From the NCBI GenBank assembly GCA_031213475.1, contig JARUPZ010000017.1:992001-1056000 (forward strand): DNA of 64,000 nucleotides, written 5' to 3'. The position numbers and the translations under genes were made by a program. Source of the stretch: Nereocystis luetkeana. Taxonomy: Eukaryota > Sar > Phaeophyceae > Laminariales > Laminariaceae. This document shows, one piece after another, positions 23,101 to 35,100 of this stretch (within the stretch, counting starts at the first letter, position 1; each line of letters begins with the position of its first letter). The notes under the pieces were generated by a model. The model searched no databases and had not been told where the DNA came from. It worked only from the letters and a program-made list of their open reading frames with translations.

Positions 23101-26100
23101 ACCGGTCGAAAAAGAAAAAAACGAACAGCAGAGCTTCCCTCTTAGCCTTGTACGCCGCCCGCTCCTCTCGCGACCAGCTTTCCTTACTCTCTGCCACAGT
23201 GAGCCCCGTCGCCCGACTCGCGTTAAGCCCGGTGCTCACCGTGGCGGTCGTTCGCCAGCTCGACAATGTTGTTGCTCCGACGGTGTAGCTCCCTCTTTGG
23301 TTTTCAGCCCGGTCGCGAAAATAAGCACCGCTTGAATCTTACCTTGAAATCCCGTACGACCCTTATACACTCCTACATACGCAATGGAATTATGCAGATG
23401 GAGGCCAGACAGGGCCCATTCATGCTTCCCTCGTGTCTTGAGGTACACGCGACGCCTGGGCACGAAAGCGGCGACCGCGCTCCTTTCACCCCCCTCTCTA
23501 CCCGCCAGCACCCGCCAGCACCCGCTGCCACCCGCGACGGTGCCGGGCTCGCCCGCGGCGCCGTGCTCCGAGTACACGCATGCACACGAAACGAAAGAAG
23601 AAAAAAGGAAGAAAGGACCAAAAGTGCCAAGAGAGATGGAGAAAACAAAGAACCGCTGGAAAGGTCCGCCAGGTAATAAAGGCAGGCGGTTCCCAAGTGG
23701 GAGCTCTGAGAGGCCAGGGATGTACCAACCGAGCACGCTCAGAGAGCGAGATATCCAGAAGTAGTTCTATGATACGAGGACTCGCACTGTTTTCACCGTA
23801 CCAGAGGTACAGAGCGAATATGATATCATGTACGAGACGACGACACGCTCTACGCGACGACCACAGCTGCACGTATACTACACGAGTCTGTTGGTACTGA
23901 GGTTTTCTGTTGTCCCGTTTTCAGTTTGCCGTCTCTCAATTTGATGCTTGATCTGAGGACAGCCGGCTCATCAACATATAACACGCATCATATCAGATCA
24001 TATCACATCATGTACTCGTCCACCAGCTCCGTACTCTGTACGACTGCTGTACGAGTAGCAGAACGCCAGTCCCCGTGTCCCGTGTTTCTACTTGTCCAGC
24101 CCGCGTGGAGGAGGATACTTTTCGATGACATGACAAAAACGAATATTCAATGTGACATGTTTAGTGACACACTTTGACGTATATATGTACCAGGTGTATA
24201 ATTTTCCGTCGCCCATTGCGCAATCCTTGCAGTGCTTGCACGGTAGACCCGCTGCTTCCTAGCCATTGTCATCCACGCCAACACCAAAAACTTCAACAAT
24301 ACCTGTCAACATACATGAAGCACATCAACTTAGGGCACCATTAGCTCTACAACGCTGAACCCTCTTTGCCCTCCCTCTAGCTTCCTCTATTAGTAGATGT
24401 ACACATGTACTCTGCACGGCACCGTTATGCTGCACTGCCCTAAACTCGTCGTAATCGTTCTCGCTCATGTTTTACTGGTGTGCTGGTGTTTAATGGCGTT
24501 GATGTGCCAGGAGCTGACCATGGTGCTCCAAGAGCTGTTCACGATCGCGAGACAAAGCGAGGCGCAAAGAAAACCTTTCGGCCCTTTGGAGAAGCTCTAC
24601 GCACAAGGTGACCCCACCGAGGGATGCTACTGTAAGATGCTTCTGGACATGTTCATGTTTATATCATACGATGAGTTTATACATCTGCAGTGCACATAAT
24701 TTCTAAGTAGTAGCAGCGGGTGCGCTCGTAGAAATGGCAACTCGGGGGTGTCGTTGGACTTGGGGTTGCTGGAAAATTTTTACTCGTAGCCCGATACCAG
24801 GCGTTGTTACTAATAGTGAGGGAGGGAGGGAGGGAGTAACTGAGGGATTACCGGGGTCACCGTGGTCGACGGAACGGGGCCATACTCGTATCAGGGACGT
24901 ACACAGTACAAAAGTTGTCTCATGGCTCGTTGGGTGGTCCAGCAGACGGCGTTCCATCAGATGCCTGCCATTGCATGCACGCCATGGTGGTCATGGTGTC
25001 ATGGCAGTCAAACCAGTTGGATTCCAGTAAGTGCTCCAACGAGCAGCGTGGGCACGGGAAGGTGAATTTTAGTACTGCCTGTTACGTACACGTACACGTA
25101 CTGATAGTATATATCAAGTACCTGATATGTTATTTGAATTATAGTCTACACTTGGTATCTGCGCCATGCGAATTGTACGCACAGTTACTCACTTAAAAGG
25201 TCGATATCGAAACAGCGCGAAACTCGTTTGATCATGCGGGGATGTGATATGATGTGGTATGCCGTGACACGACTTGACCACACTCGACGTGGCGTGACAT
25301 GACGCCATATCCTGTGACGTGACTTGACTTGAATTGAATTGGCGTGACTCGACGACAATACCGTTTGGGCAGGAGTTGACAGTGAGTCCATCTGGTCGCA
25401 GTTGGAGCTCAGGAACGCCCCTCTGGAGAAACACACACGAAAGATGTTGGCGCGTCTTTTGCAAAGCGAGGACATGTCGGTGAGGACAAATGTGATTATT
25501 AATATTTCCAACTACCAGATAAAATCGATAGCAGCCACGTTTCCGTAGTTTTCGCTGCAATTGATTGAGGCAATCCTGGCATGTGCACGATTCGGGTTTT
25601 CGTTGAATTTCGCCTTATTTACGATTGGGTCAACACACAACAGACGTCACCACATTCCTTCGCATGTTTTGATATTTTCGCGGTTTCACCAGTCGCTTTT
25701 CACTATGATGTTGAGGTATACGGGAACATTACTTGTAGCACCTTGCGGTGCCGGAATATCAAAGCATGCAGCATCAACATCGCTTTGCTTGTTTATCCAT
25801 GCGTCATTGCATGACTGCATTTCCATGCCATCAACCATATCACAACCATATCGCAACCATATCATCAACACATGCACACTGCACACCGCAGTACCGTTAA
25901 GAGTGACGAGCGTTTAGTTCGCACAGGCATGCGATCGTTTTTCGAGCGCCTGTTTTTCCAGAACGGGAAGGTTGCCAATACCGAACAACATTAAGGTCTT
26001 TTGTTAAAGATTTGGTAGAGAGCGGAGCCTTCCGAAAATAGAATGTTAGTGTTCGACTTTAGCACACCCTTACCCGTTTTTCGAGCGCCTGTTTTTCCAG

Positions 26101-29100
26101 AACGGGAAGGTTGCCAATACCGAACAACATTAAGGTCTTTTGTTAAAGATTTGGTAGAGAGCGGAGCCTTCCGAAAATAGAATGTTAGTGTTCGACTTTA
26201 GCACACCCTTACCGTTGCCGAGAAACTGACCGCTGAAAATGCACATCTCTCACCCCTGTGCGAACTGAAAGGTCTTACTCCTTATGGTACGGTACGTGGT
26301 GAAGAGTGAGTAATAGTTTATCATGTTGATACTCACGATGATATTCACGGTGATTGCTCCGCTCGTTGTTCCACGCGACAATCAGTTGGCCGCTGACATC
26401 GCCTCTGACTCTGAAGACGATGAAGGCACGCTGCGAGGGGGTGGTGCTTCTAGTAGTAGCGATGGTAGTGCCGACCATGGCGAGGAAGACGACCATAGCG
26501 ACAACGACAGCGGCAACGACCCGAATCTCGACTTTGGAGATTACGAGTTGGAGACAAAGGCAAAGGGGAAAAGGGAGGGGAACAAAGGAGTCAAAGTGGC
26601 ATCAAAGACTCACGAGGACGAACATGAGGTGTGTGATGGATTTGAGATTACTTCGTATGCCAGATACCTGGTACTCTTTGTAGTAGGGCGTACATTGTAT
26701 AGGGATGAAAATGCCGCTTTTGCGTTGCGAGGGGCTGCACATGATTGCTCTATCCACAGACGCGTTCTACGATAGAGGTAGCACATTTCCTCTATTTTTT
26801 TTCCGAATGACGGGGCTCCTTAACCCAAACTCGTCGGAACGCTAATCTTGCTTCGAAAAACGACGTTTTGGTATACTTAGGAAATGGGATTATTTATCGG
26901 GATACAGTTTGATTCTCGCTCAAGTCAGTTTTCGGGTGAGGTATAGAGCTCCTCAAGTGAGGAGCCACAGAAAAGTTAGCGTGAACCTCTATCGTAGAAC
27001 GCCTCCACAACAGGAGGTTAGTTGTTTGCTCTGGGAAAGCAGCCCGTGGGAATAATGCCTCCCGGCCAACCTCGAATTTTGCGAGGCGCCTAGAATACTG
27101 CTGTGTATGATAACTTATCGCATACCAGGTTTAACACATTTCAGGCCCTAAGTCACGCTTTCTGTACCGTAGGATTGACGTCGATGTATCCATAACTCAT
27201 ATACGCAAGTCATACCAACCATACCAACCGCCCGACGATGGAGCTCAACATGTACCATGTACGGTAGATGACAGATTAGCCAGATTTGTTGATCGTATGT
27301 GTGCGATGCATGCGTTTCCGTTCTATCGGGATTAACTAGGGCGAGGACAGGTTTTTCGATGCCGATGACATGGAAAAGTTTGCGGACGAAGGCACCATGG
27401 AGGACGATATGGACGGTGAGTCAGACTACATGGTACCTGGTATTTGTAGTACGTTCGTTTAATTCTAGAGAGGATTTGCATACTATTAGTTGTGGATGAT
27501 ATCATACAGGGATGAACAGGATCAACACCCCGAGCAACTTTAGGAATGAGACAAGATGAAAGCGGACGGGGCTCTGCATATCTAGTGCAGGAACTGTGGG
27601 AACAGCAGTAGTGCCAGAGCTCTGAATATCTAGCTTAGGAGCTGGAGGAAGAGCAGTGATGACGGCAGTAGCGACGGCACTATTACTAGTAAGGTCAGTA
27701 GTGACATCAGTAGTATCGACAGTACTGACGGCTGCAGTCAGGGCACTGCGCGTATCACACCGAGAGCAATCAGCGGGGCGATCAGGATCCCCATGGAGGG
27801 CTCAACACTCAGCACCATACGAGGCATTGTATGTCATCCTAACCTTGCTAGTCGGCAGCTTGGCCATGACTCCGATGGTGTTTTACGTTTAGGGCGGTAC
27901 AGCAGTATTCAAAGCATTCAATTAGTCATACCCCGTACCCTGTAGAGCTATCATTAAAATGCCAGCTTGCACCATAGCAGTAACAGTAGTCAGCAACTGT
28001 CGCTCCGGTGGTTCAAGTGGTTAACCTCGAATTCTACTTGTTTGAGTCCTGGGTTCGAGCCCCAGGAGGGTCGGACTTTGACTTTATTTGCAAAAATAAA
28101 AAAAGGGATTCAATTGTTGAAAGCGCCTTGCAGCGTGGGTAGGCACAATTCGATGCGAGTCGACGAGGGAAGAAAAAGGCTGAAATCTTCTCGCGATAAA
28201 AAATGAAGGCACGTACCGTAGCGGGAAGGGGGGAGAAGAGCCTGCTATGTGACCCCGGATCTGAGTTACGAGTTGGAAGGAGAGAGAGATGTGCGAAGAT
28301 AATGAATGGGATGAAAAAAAAAAAAAACTAGCGAACGCGGTGCCCCAAATATCATTGTACCTAGTATTGGCTTTAAACTACTGGTATTACTATTTACTAC
28401 CTGGTACCTGATGTTTTTTTCGTTCGACGTGTAGTGCTAATTGCCGGATATTGCTAAGGCCACGTTCGAGTATTGCTGTCACCATGGCCACTAGCAGCAA
28501 GACTTGTTGCCCTACATGTGCCGTGCTCTCTCTGGCAGTCTATTAATATATACCAGGTAACCACTATTACTATGTCTAAACCGGCGCTCGCGCTTTGAAC
28601 AGACGGCATGCTGGACCATATGTATGGCGGAGGGGGTAAAGGTAGAGAGGAAGAGGAAGACTCGGACGAAGAAGAGGACGCAGAGATGGAGGACGCCATA
28701 CGACGGGATGGTGAGGAGGGGGGACACCAAGAGGACCAAGAGGACAAAGTGGGTGGGGGTATCAACCACTCAGATTTCTTCGACGGCGAAAGGTGATATA
28801 CCTCGTACTGTACCACTCTTGCCTGTCTTGCCTCTCTTGCATCTCTTGCCACTGTCCTCTACTCATGCGGTATATCGTGTCCTTGGATGGTTTGGCATTA
28901 TTGCACCATGTTGTGTCATACCTGATACCTGGTATGTACGAAATGAGATGTTGTGACGTAATTGCGTCATGATACCAGTATGTCATATACCTGGTAAACC
29001 AGTAGCTGACGTTGCTGATGGAGGGAAATAGGCAAGGCTGCGGGAGTCGATGTCTTTTTTTTGTTGAGTTCCTGCCGAATCTCCGTCCTGCAGGAGTACC

Positions 29101-32100
29101 CGCATATGGCGTATGACCGTATGTACGTCCGCCATGTCAAAGTCTCTGATTTACTCCCTGAATTGTCTGATTGTGTGATCCATCGTATCCCCGATCGCAT
29201 CCATTATATACAGCCATTGTACGTATTATAACCGACTGTTTTCCTTCGCATGCATATATCAGCAAACCGCGAAAAAAGAAGGGATCAATGGCGTCAAAGC
29301 AAAACAGACGCCGCCGCGATGACGAAGATGACGAGGAGGAAGAGGAAGACGAGGGCAGTAGTGACGGCAGTGACGAGGAGGATGACGATGAGGATGACGA
29401 TGATGAAACCGGGTTGACTGGACACGGTGCTCGTTCCAGGCACATGAAAGGAAAAATCTCCGACCAAGAGAAGGAACTGCTTGCGGAGAAACCGTGGGCT
29501 TTGAGGGGGGAGATCCACTCCCACGACAGGCCACAGAACAGGTGACCTCACGCTTCAGAACACTCAAGAGTACTGCTACCATGCACAGTCCACTAATCAC
29601 ATCATACAGGTATGTCACTCGTGTATGGAGTGTGCATCGCTTTGTGTGTGATGTGATAATGTTTGTGTACAGCCAAACGGTCTCACGACATTTGCTCAAT
29701 CAGTTTTATTTTATTCGCTGTATTCAAAATCCGTATATCATATTTGGTTTCTTGAGCTTAAAAGAGCTGGGAGTGTTCTGGGAATGCCGAATGAGCGCCC
29801 ATGGAGCTGAAACCTTTGTGTCATGCTGAGCGTCGAGACGCGCTCTGTGTACTCTGTAATGTACGGCACACGACCCGTTGCCTCTCTTGGCTCTGATACA
29901 ATGGGACAAGTCATGATGTCGTGCTTCGCTTACCCCACGAATCCTCATATTAATAGTACCATTTCTATACTGCATGACGTCTTGATGCCACAAATTACTA
30001 CCAGGTATCAAATAACAACTTCGTTGTACGTTGTATTTCTACGTTCGCTGTGTTGGTGTCGTGGTTGTGTTGTAGCCTGCTGGAGGCCACGGTGGATGTG
30101 GAGCGTGCGACGCGTGTCGCCCCACCCCCAACGGCGGAGCTGGCCATGACCCTGCTGGACATGATCAAGAAACGTTGCCTCGACGGAAACTGGGACGACG
30201 TTGCCCCAAGGTCAGTACCTGAATTCAAGCATCAGTTTATGGATATCCGAGTGATGAATCGAGTCCTGAACACCCGGGAGCTCTTGTACTAGAGCACCGG
30301 CAACGGGGAATGACGCACGTTTTACTGTCTTCCTTCGTTCCTTCCCTGTCTCCAAGAACGAAATGAAGAGTCGAGTCGAGGTTCAGCAACTCAGCGTAGT
30401 GTATGTAGTGTACCACGATCTACATTGTACGTAGTATTCGACCTTTGCTCACAACCGCCTACGTCGAAAGACAGAGGCCTTCTCACAGAAGCGACGCTCC
30501 GAAGCCTTTCTTCTTTGCATTTGCACATCATTGCGCTTCATCTTGCTACTATTAACATGGCTGATATTCGTAGATATCACCGCGGTTTCGCACGCACACG
30601 CTTGCTCCAATCGTGTACTTGGAATACTGTACTGGGGTCAGCCCACCGTGGTATGGTGTTTTTGTGCGCTCGGTCACTAGATTGGCTCGGCCGTTTCATG
30701 ATATTTTTTTGTATGGTGTCCTCAGGGATGTTCAAGGGCCTGCCGTACGGAAGGAGGCGCCCCACCTATCGCAGGACAAGAGCAAGGAAGGGCTTGGCGA
30801 ACTCTACGAAAAAGAGGTTCGACTTTGTGGGAGTACTGTACTACTGTTTGCTGGGGAATCCCCAATCCGTTTTTTTCGCCCCGCTTCTATTCGCATCACA
30901 CGGTGTCTTGATTTGAGTTGGGTGTGTGTTGCTGCTTGTCTAGCATGGAAATACCAACTTTATGATTCGACGGTTTCATTCAAACTATTACATATTGACA
31001 TCATTGAAAGCTAGCCAACTTTACTATAATAAGCATGCAGCATTTTTGGAATAGTTACGTATAATGTAGTATATAGTAGCGTGTGGAATGAAAGAGGTCG
31101 CTAGTATTCGGCGCCCTGATGTGCTTGCGCATTTACAGACCGGCATAGCGTTGCAACGCGATACGTATTCTTAACGTGGAAGTGGGGTGAGCTTGAGCTT
31201 GATTTTCACCAATCCGCCGGAGGATAAAAAACAAAATCACAAGAAAAATATTGCGTTGGAATGCTTAACCCCTTTAGTACCGCAGTCCCGATTTGGGGAC
31301 AAACCAGTCTAATTCCAAGTGGTTTGTCCCCAAAACGGGACTGGGGTCCTAAAAGGGTTGAGGTCCGCGAGGTTGATTGTAGCCCGAACGGGCCCTGTGG
31401 TTGTTGTGCGTACATATCTCTAGCCCTCGGCTTCACGTGCTTTTTGTTCATTCGCTTTCCAGTCTATGCCAGCATCTGTCTCGAGGAAAAACGTGTTGAC
31501 CTTGTTGACCTTTTCCTAAGCCTTTGGCGTCGGCGTTGGCGCAGTGCCACACCACACGAACTGCTTCACGAACTGCTTCTTCGACTTGTGGCGCTGCTGT
31601 ATACAGTGAAGTTTGTGGGCAGATTGGTTGGCACCCTTGACTTGAAGTCAAACTCTTGTGGAAAACGGTGAAGCAACAGTTAGGGGCGGGACTGAAATAT
31701 TTTTAGACGTAAAAAAGTCACAAAAAATGTCAGCGGTCGTTAGCTGGGAAAAAATGAATATTTAAGAAATGAACCAATCAGCGCTTGGGAAAGAATGGGC
31801 ACGTCACAAAAAAACTTTTCATATGGTATCATATGCCACGTACCAGGTACCAGGGTATGGTACGAGAGGAGCTGCAGTGTGTGGCTCAAAAAGGGCGGAG
31901 CAGTACACACAAAAAACACCACAACGAGTGCTTGAGCAGCAGCGCACGAACGGGCGCGTGAGCATGAGGGGGAATTGCTGGTGGACCTTCGGCCTCGATG
32001 GCTGACAACCCGCAGGTGCAGCTCCTACCGGGCCTGGTTGAAGGTGGATCTGCTGATCCTGGTGCGGCTGCTGGCGCTGCTGACCCGGCTGCTGCTGCTG

Positions 32101-35100
32101 CTGCTCATCCTCCTCCTCCTGCTGCTGCTGCTGCTGCTATTGCGGTGCAAGATGTTCCCATCTACAGCCAGCTAACCCGGTCGCGGCTGTCCTCCGCCCT
32201 CGCGATGCCACGGCGGACAACAGCAGTCGCTCGGCACACGATCGCCGACGCCTCGCGGACACTACGACCCGTACGCTGCAGATATGCCTCCCGGTTCGCT
32301 TGGGCAACTTTTTTCTTTTTGCTCTTGGCCGAGGTTCCTTCTTGTTTTTCGAATTTCCCATCACGAAATTGATTATCGTGGTCCCTAAAAAGTGACTGAC
32401 GGGGCGATTTTCCGCCAGATCGTTATCTACAGATACTACGTCAAATCGAGCGGGGTTTGTTTTGCTGCGTGCCGCACATCCCAATGTAGAGAATATCCAT
32501 GTCTATGCACTACTCCAAAGCACGCCATAGAGCAAGAGGCATAAACCACAGGAAAAACATGTTTATCCGCACCTTTTGGTCTATAAATTCGCCAATTTGT
32601 ACTCCTGTACTAAAAAAAGAAGAGCATCCGAACGTTATGTGCCTCTGTGAGGTGCCTGTATGGCGTCAAGATCGAACTCATCTCCCCTTTGAGAAATATC
32701 ACTTACCAGGTTCAAGTTCACTATGCATCCACCCTAAAACCATTTACGGGTATGGCGGTAGTTTTACTTTTTCAGTTTTTTTTTTTTTTTTTTGGCTAGT
32801 CGGTTCGAGTAGCCTGCAGTATTTTTTGGGTCAAAACAGGCCTCCAGTCCCACCCCTACCAGTAGCAACACCACAAATTCGCTCATTCGGTGGCTCGAGT
32901 GTGCCCACATCGAGTAGCTGCCAGACATTTCGTATTTCTCTCGTGAAACATGGTGTTTTTCCCGCTTTTGACCTCGGCGATGCAGTTCTTGAAGAAAACC
33001 ATGGGTGTAACGGAGGACGACCCTCAGGCCGGTCTCAAGAATGATCTCAAGCAGCTGTTCACCAAGCTATGTGGGAAACTGGATGCTCTGTGCAACTTCC
33101 ACTACACGCCAAAGGCCATCATACCCGAGATGAAGGTACGGTAAACCTCTAACAGCAGTACACCATACCGTCTTTTCCTGTAAGTATTTATACCTCAAAC
33201 AACCTCGGCTGATAGATTGGGCTCGTACCTCGCCCCGCGTATCGCAGAAAACAACTCCTTCTGTGAGAGGCATATCGCGTGGACTGCGCTTACTGACTTA
33301 CTTAGGTTTGACTCAACTTTACTTGACTTGAGTTGACTTCCTTTTATCGCCTTTCGCTGCACCTAGCTTTAGCTTGGCGTGGGTTGACTTGGCTTAATTG
33401 TATCAGACTTGGCTGGGTCTAACTTGACATGTCTTGGCTTGGTTTAAGTTGACCTAACCTAATTCGACCCTTGTGCCTCTTCTACACCGATTAGATCCAA
33501 GCGGATGTGGCAGCGATAGCGATGGAGGAGGTGTTGCCGTCGTCTGTTGCTGATGCGGAGGCTCTGGCGCCTGAAGAGATCTATGCTAAGAAGAGGGGAC
33601 GAGATGCGGAGTTTTTGGAAGGTGATTCAGTATACGTGTTTTTACCCAGTGCTATGCTACACCGTATGCCGTCCTTTTGTATGGTATTTCACACTTTTAA
33701 TAGCAACCAAGCAGCGTAACCTAGCTCGGTTGGAGCCGTGCTTGTTCAAGTTGGCTGACCATTCGTTCTTTTTCTGCTGTCTCGACCTCATGAATACCTG
33801 CTAGTGTAGTCATTGTCGTGCGTGTTCTACAACATCAAACCTTTGAGTTGACAACGTGCTCAAACTCATCAGCAAAACGTGGATTGTCACGAACCGCATA
33901 CTGAATGCATGGGTCGTGCAGCAAGCCATGCTCTGCATGGTTGTTCGTTTATGCCCGAAAAGCGCTTGCCGTAGTTGGGCAGTTTCACCTAAACAGCTTC
34001 ACCTCTACCCCAGGGTGTTATTGAAATTCTACTCTACTCTCATGCTGTTTCTATGGTGATCTCCCGGCCTGTGTGCACTCACTGAAAAAAAATGTACCTT
34101 TTGTATGTATCATACTTTCATACTGCACTGTCGCATTGCATTCGCATTGGCGGTCCCGCTAAGACCTATGCCCATGGGAAAGCGAAGTATCAATAAAAAG
34201 TGTGAATTTCGAAGATCCCCGCCAAAAAAAAACAGAACACGCTTCCTATGGGCACGTTTAGGAAATTAAAAAAAGTTCCAAACTTTTGGAAAAGCCCGAA
34301 AAAAGCAAATCTGGGGCCGATGTTGGGCCAACATCGGCTTGAGAAAAACTCAGGCCGATCTTTGGTGCGAAGCGGCGAGATTCCGAGTCCTTGACAGACA
34401 TCGATCGACAAAACCAACGACTGCGTCATGAATTCTGCACAGAGTGCGCTCGTTAGGGGCTCCGACCCACCCTAGGGTCACCGTCTTCACACCATGGCCG
34501 GTGTCATGTGGCGGGAGCTGACCAGGCGTATGATGAAAAAACAATTACCTGCTGGTGTGCACAAAAAAGAGGGCAAAACTTCATCTATCTCGAATGGCAA
34601 AAAATAGTTTTTTTACAGGTTTGGGAGGATACCGTAGGACGCCGCCGGCAAGCTCTCGCCCCCTAGACCATGGATCCACCTGATATCTTCGAGGCCGTCA
34701 TCTGTATTCGTTGGCCTTATCGGACACCGAGCGGGTTGGCTGTGGGCTGTGTCTATGTTGAGATCGAGCGTCGATCGTCGCACGAGCTGTTTTCGATCAG
34801 CGTGTTGACAATTTGCAACCAGAAAAAACAAGTTGCGCCGTTTGCAGCCGTTTGGGGAAAAAATAAAATAAAAAATGGTTTCTCTCTTTTTTCCCACAGC
34901 GGCGGTTCGAAGATTTTGTTGGCTGTTATTTGAAAGCAATAAATCTGAAAGAAAACTTTTGGGCTTGGCGTTTCCATTGGCATAGGTCTAACTCTGATTA
35001 TTTCTCACTCTCCCACTAACGCTCGTTCTCACTTCCGCCCTCACGCTCACTCTCACATTCCCACTTAAACTTGCACTCATGCGGCAGGTGGTGGAGAAAT

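Noticed and set aside
28000..28077. Functional tRNA gene
   Set aside because: The D- and T-arms pair but the acceptor stem has mismatches and the anticodon loop lacks U33; it is the head of SINE B.
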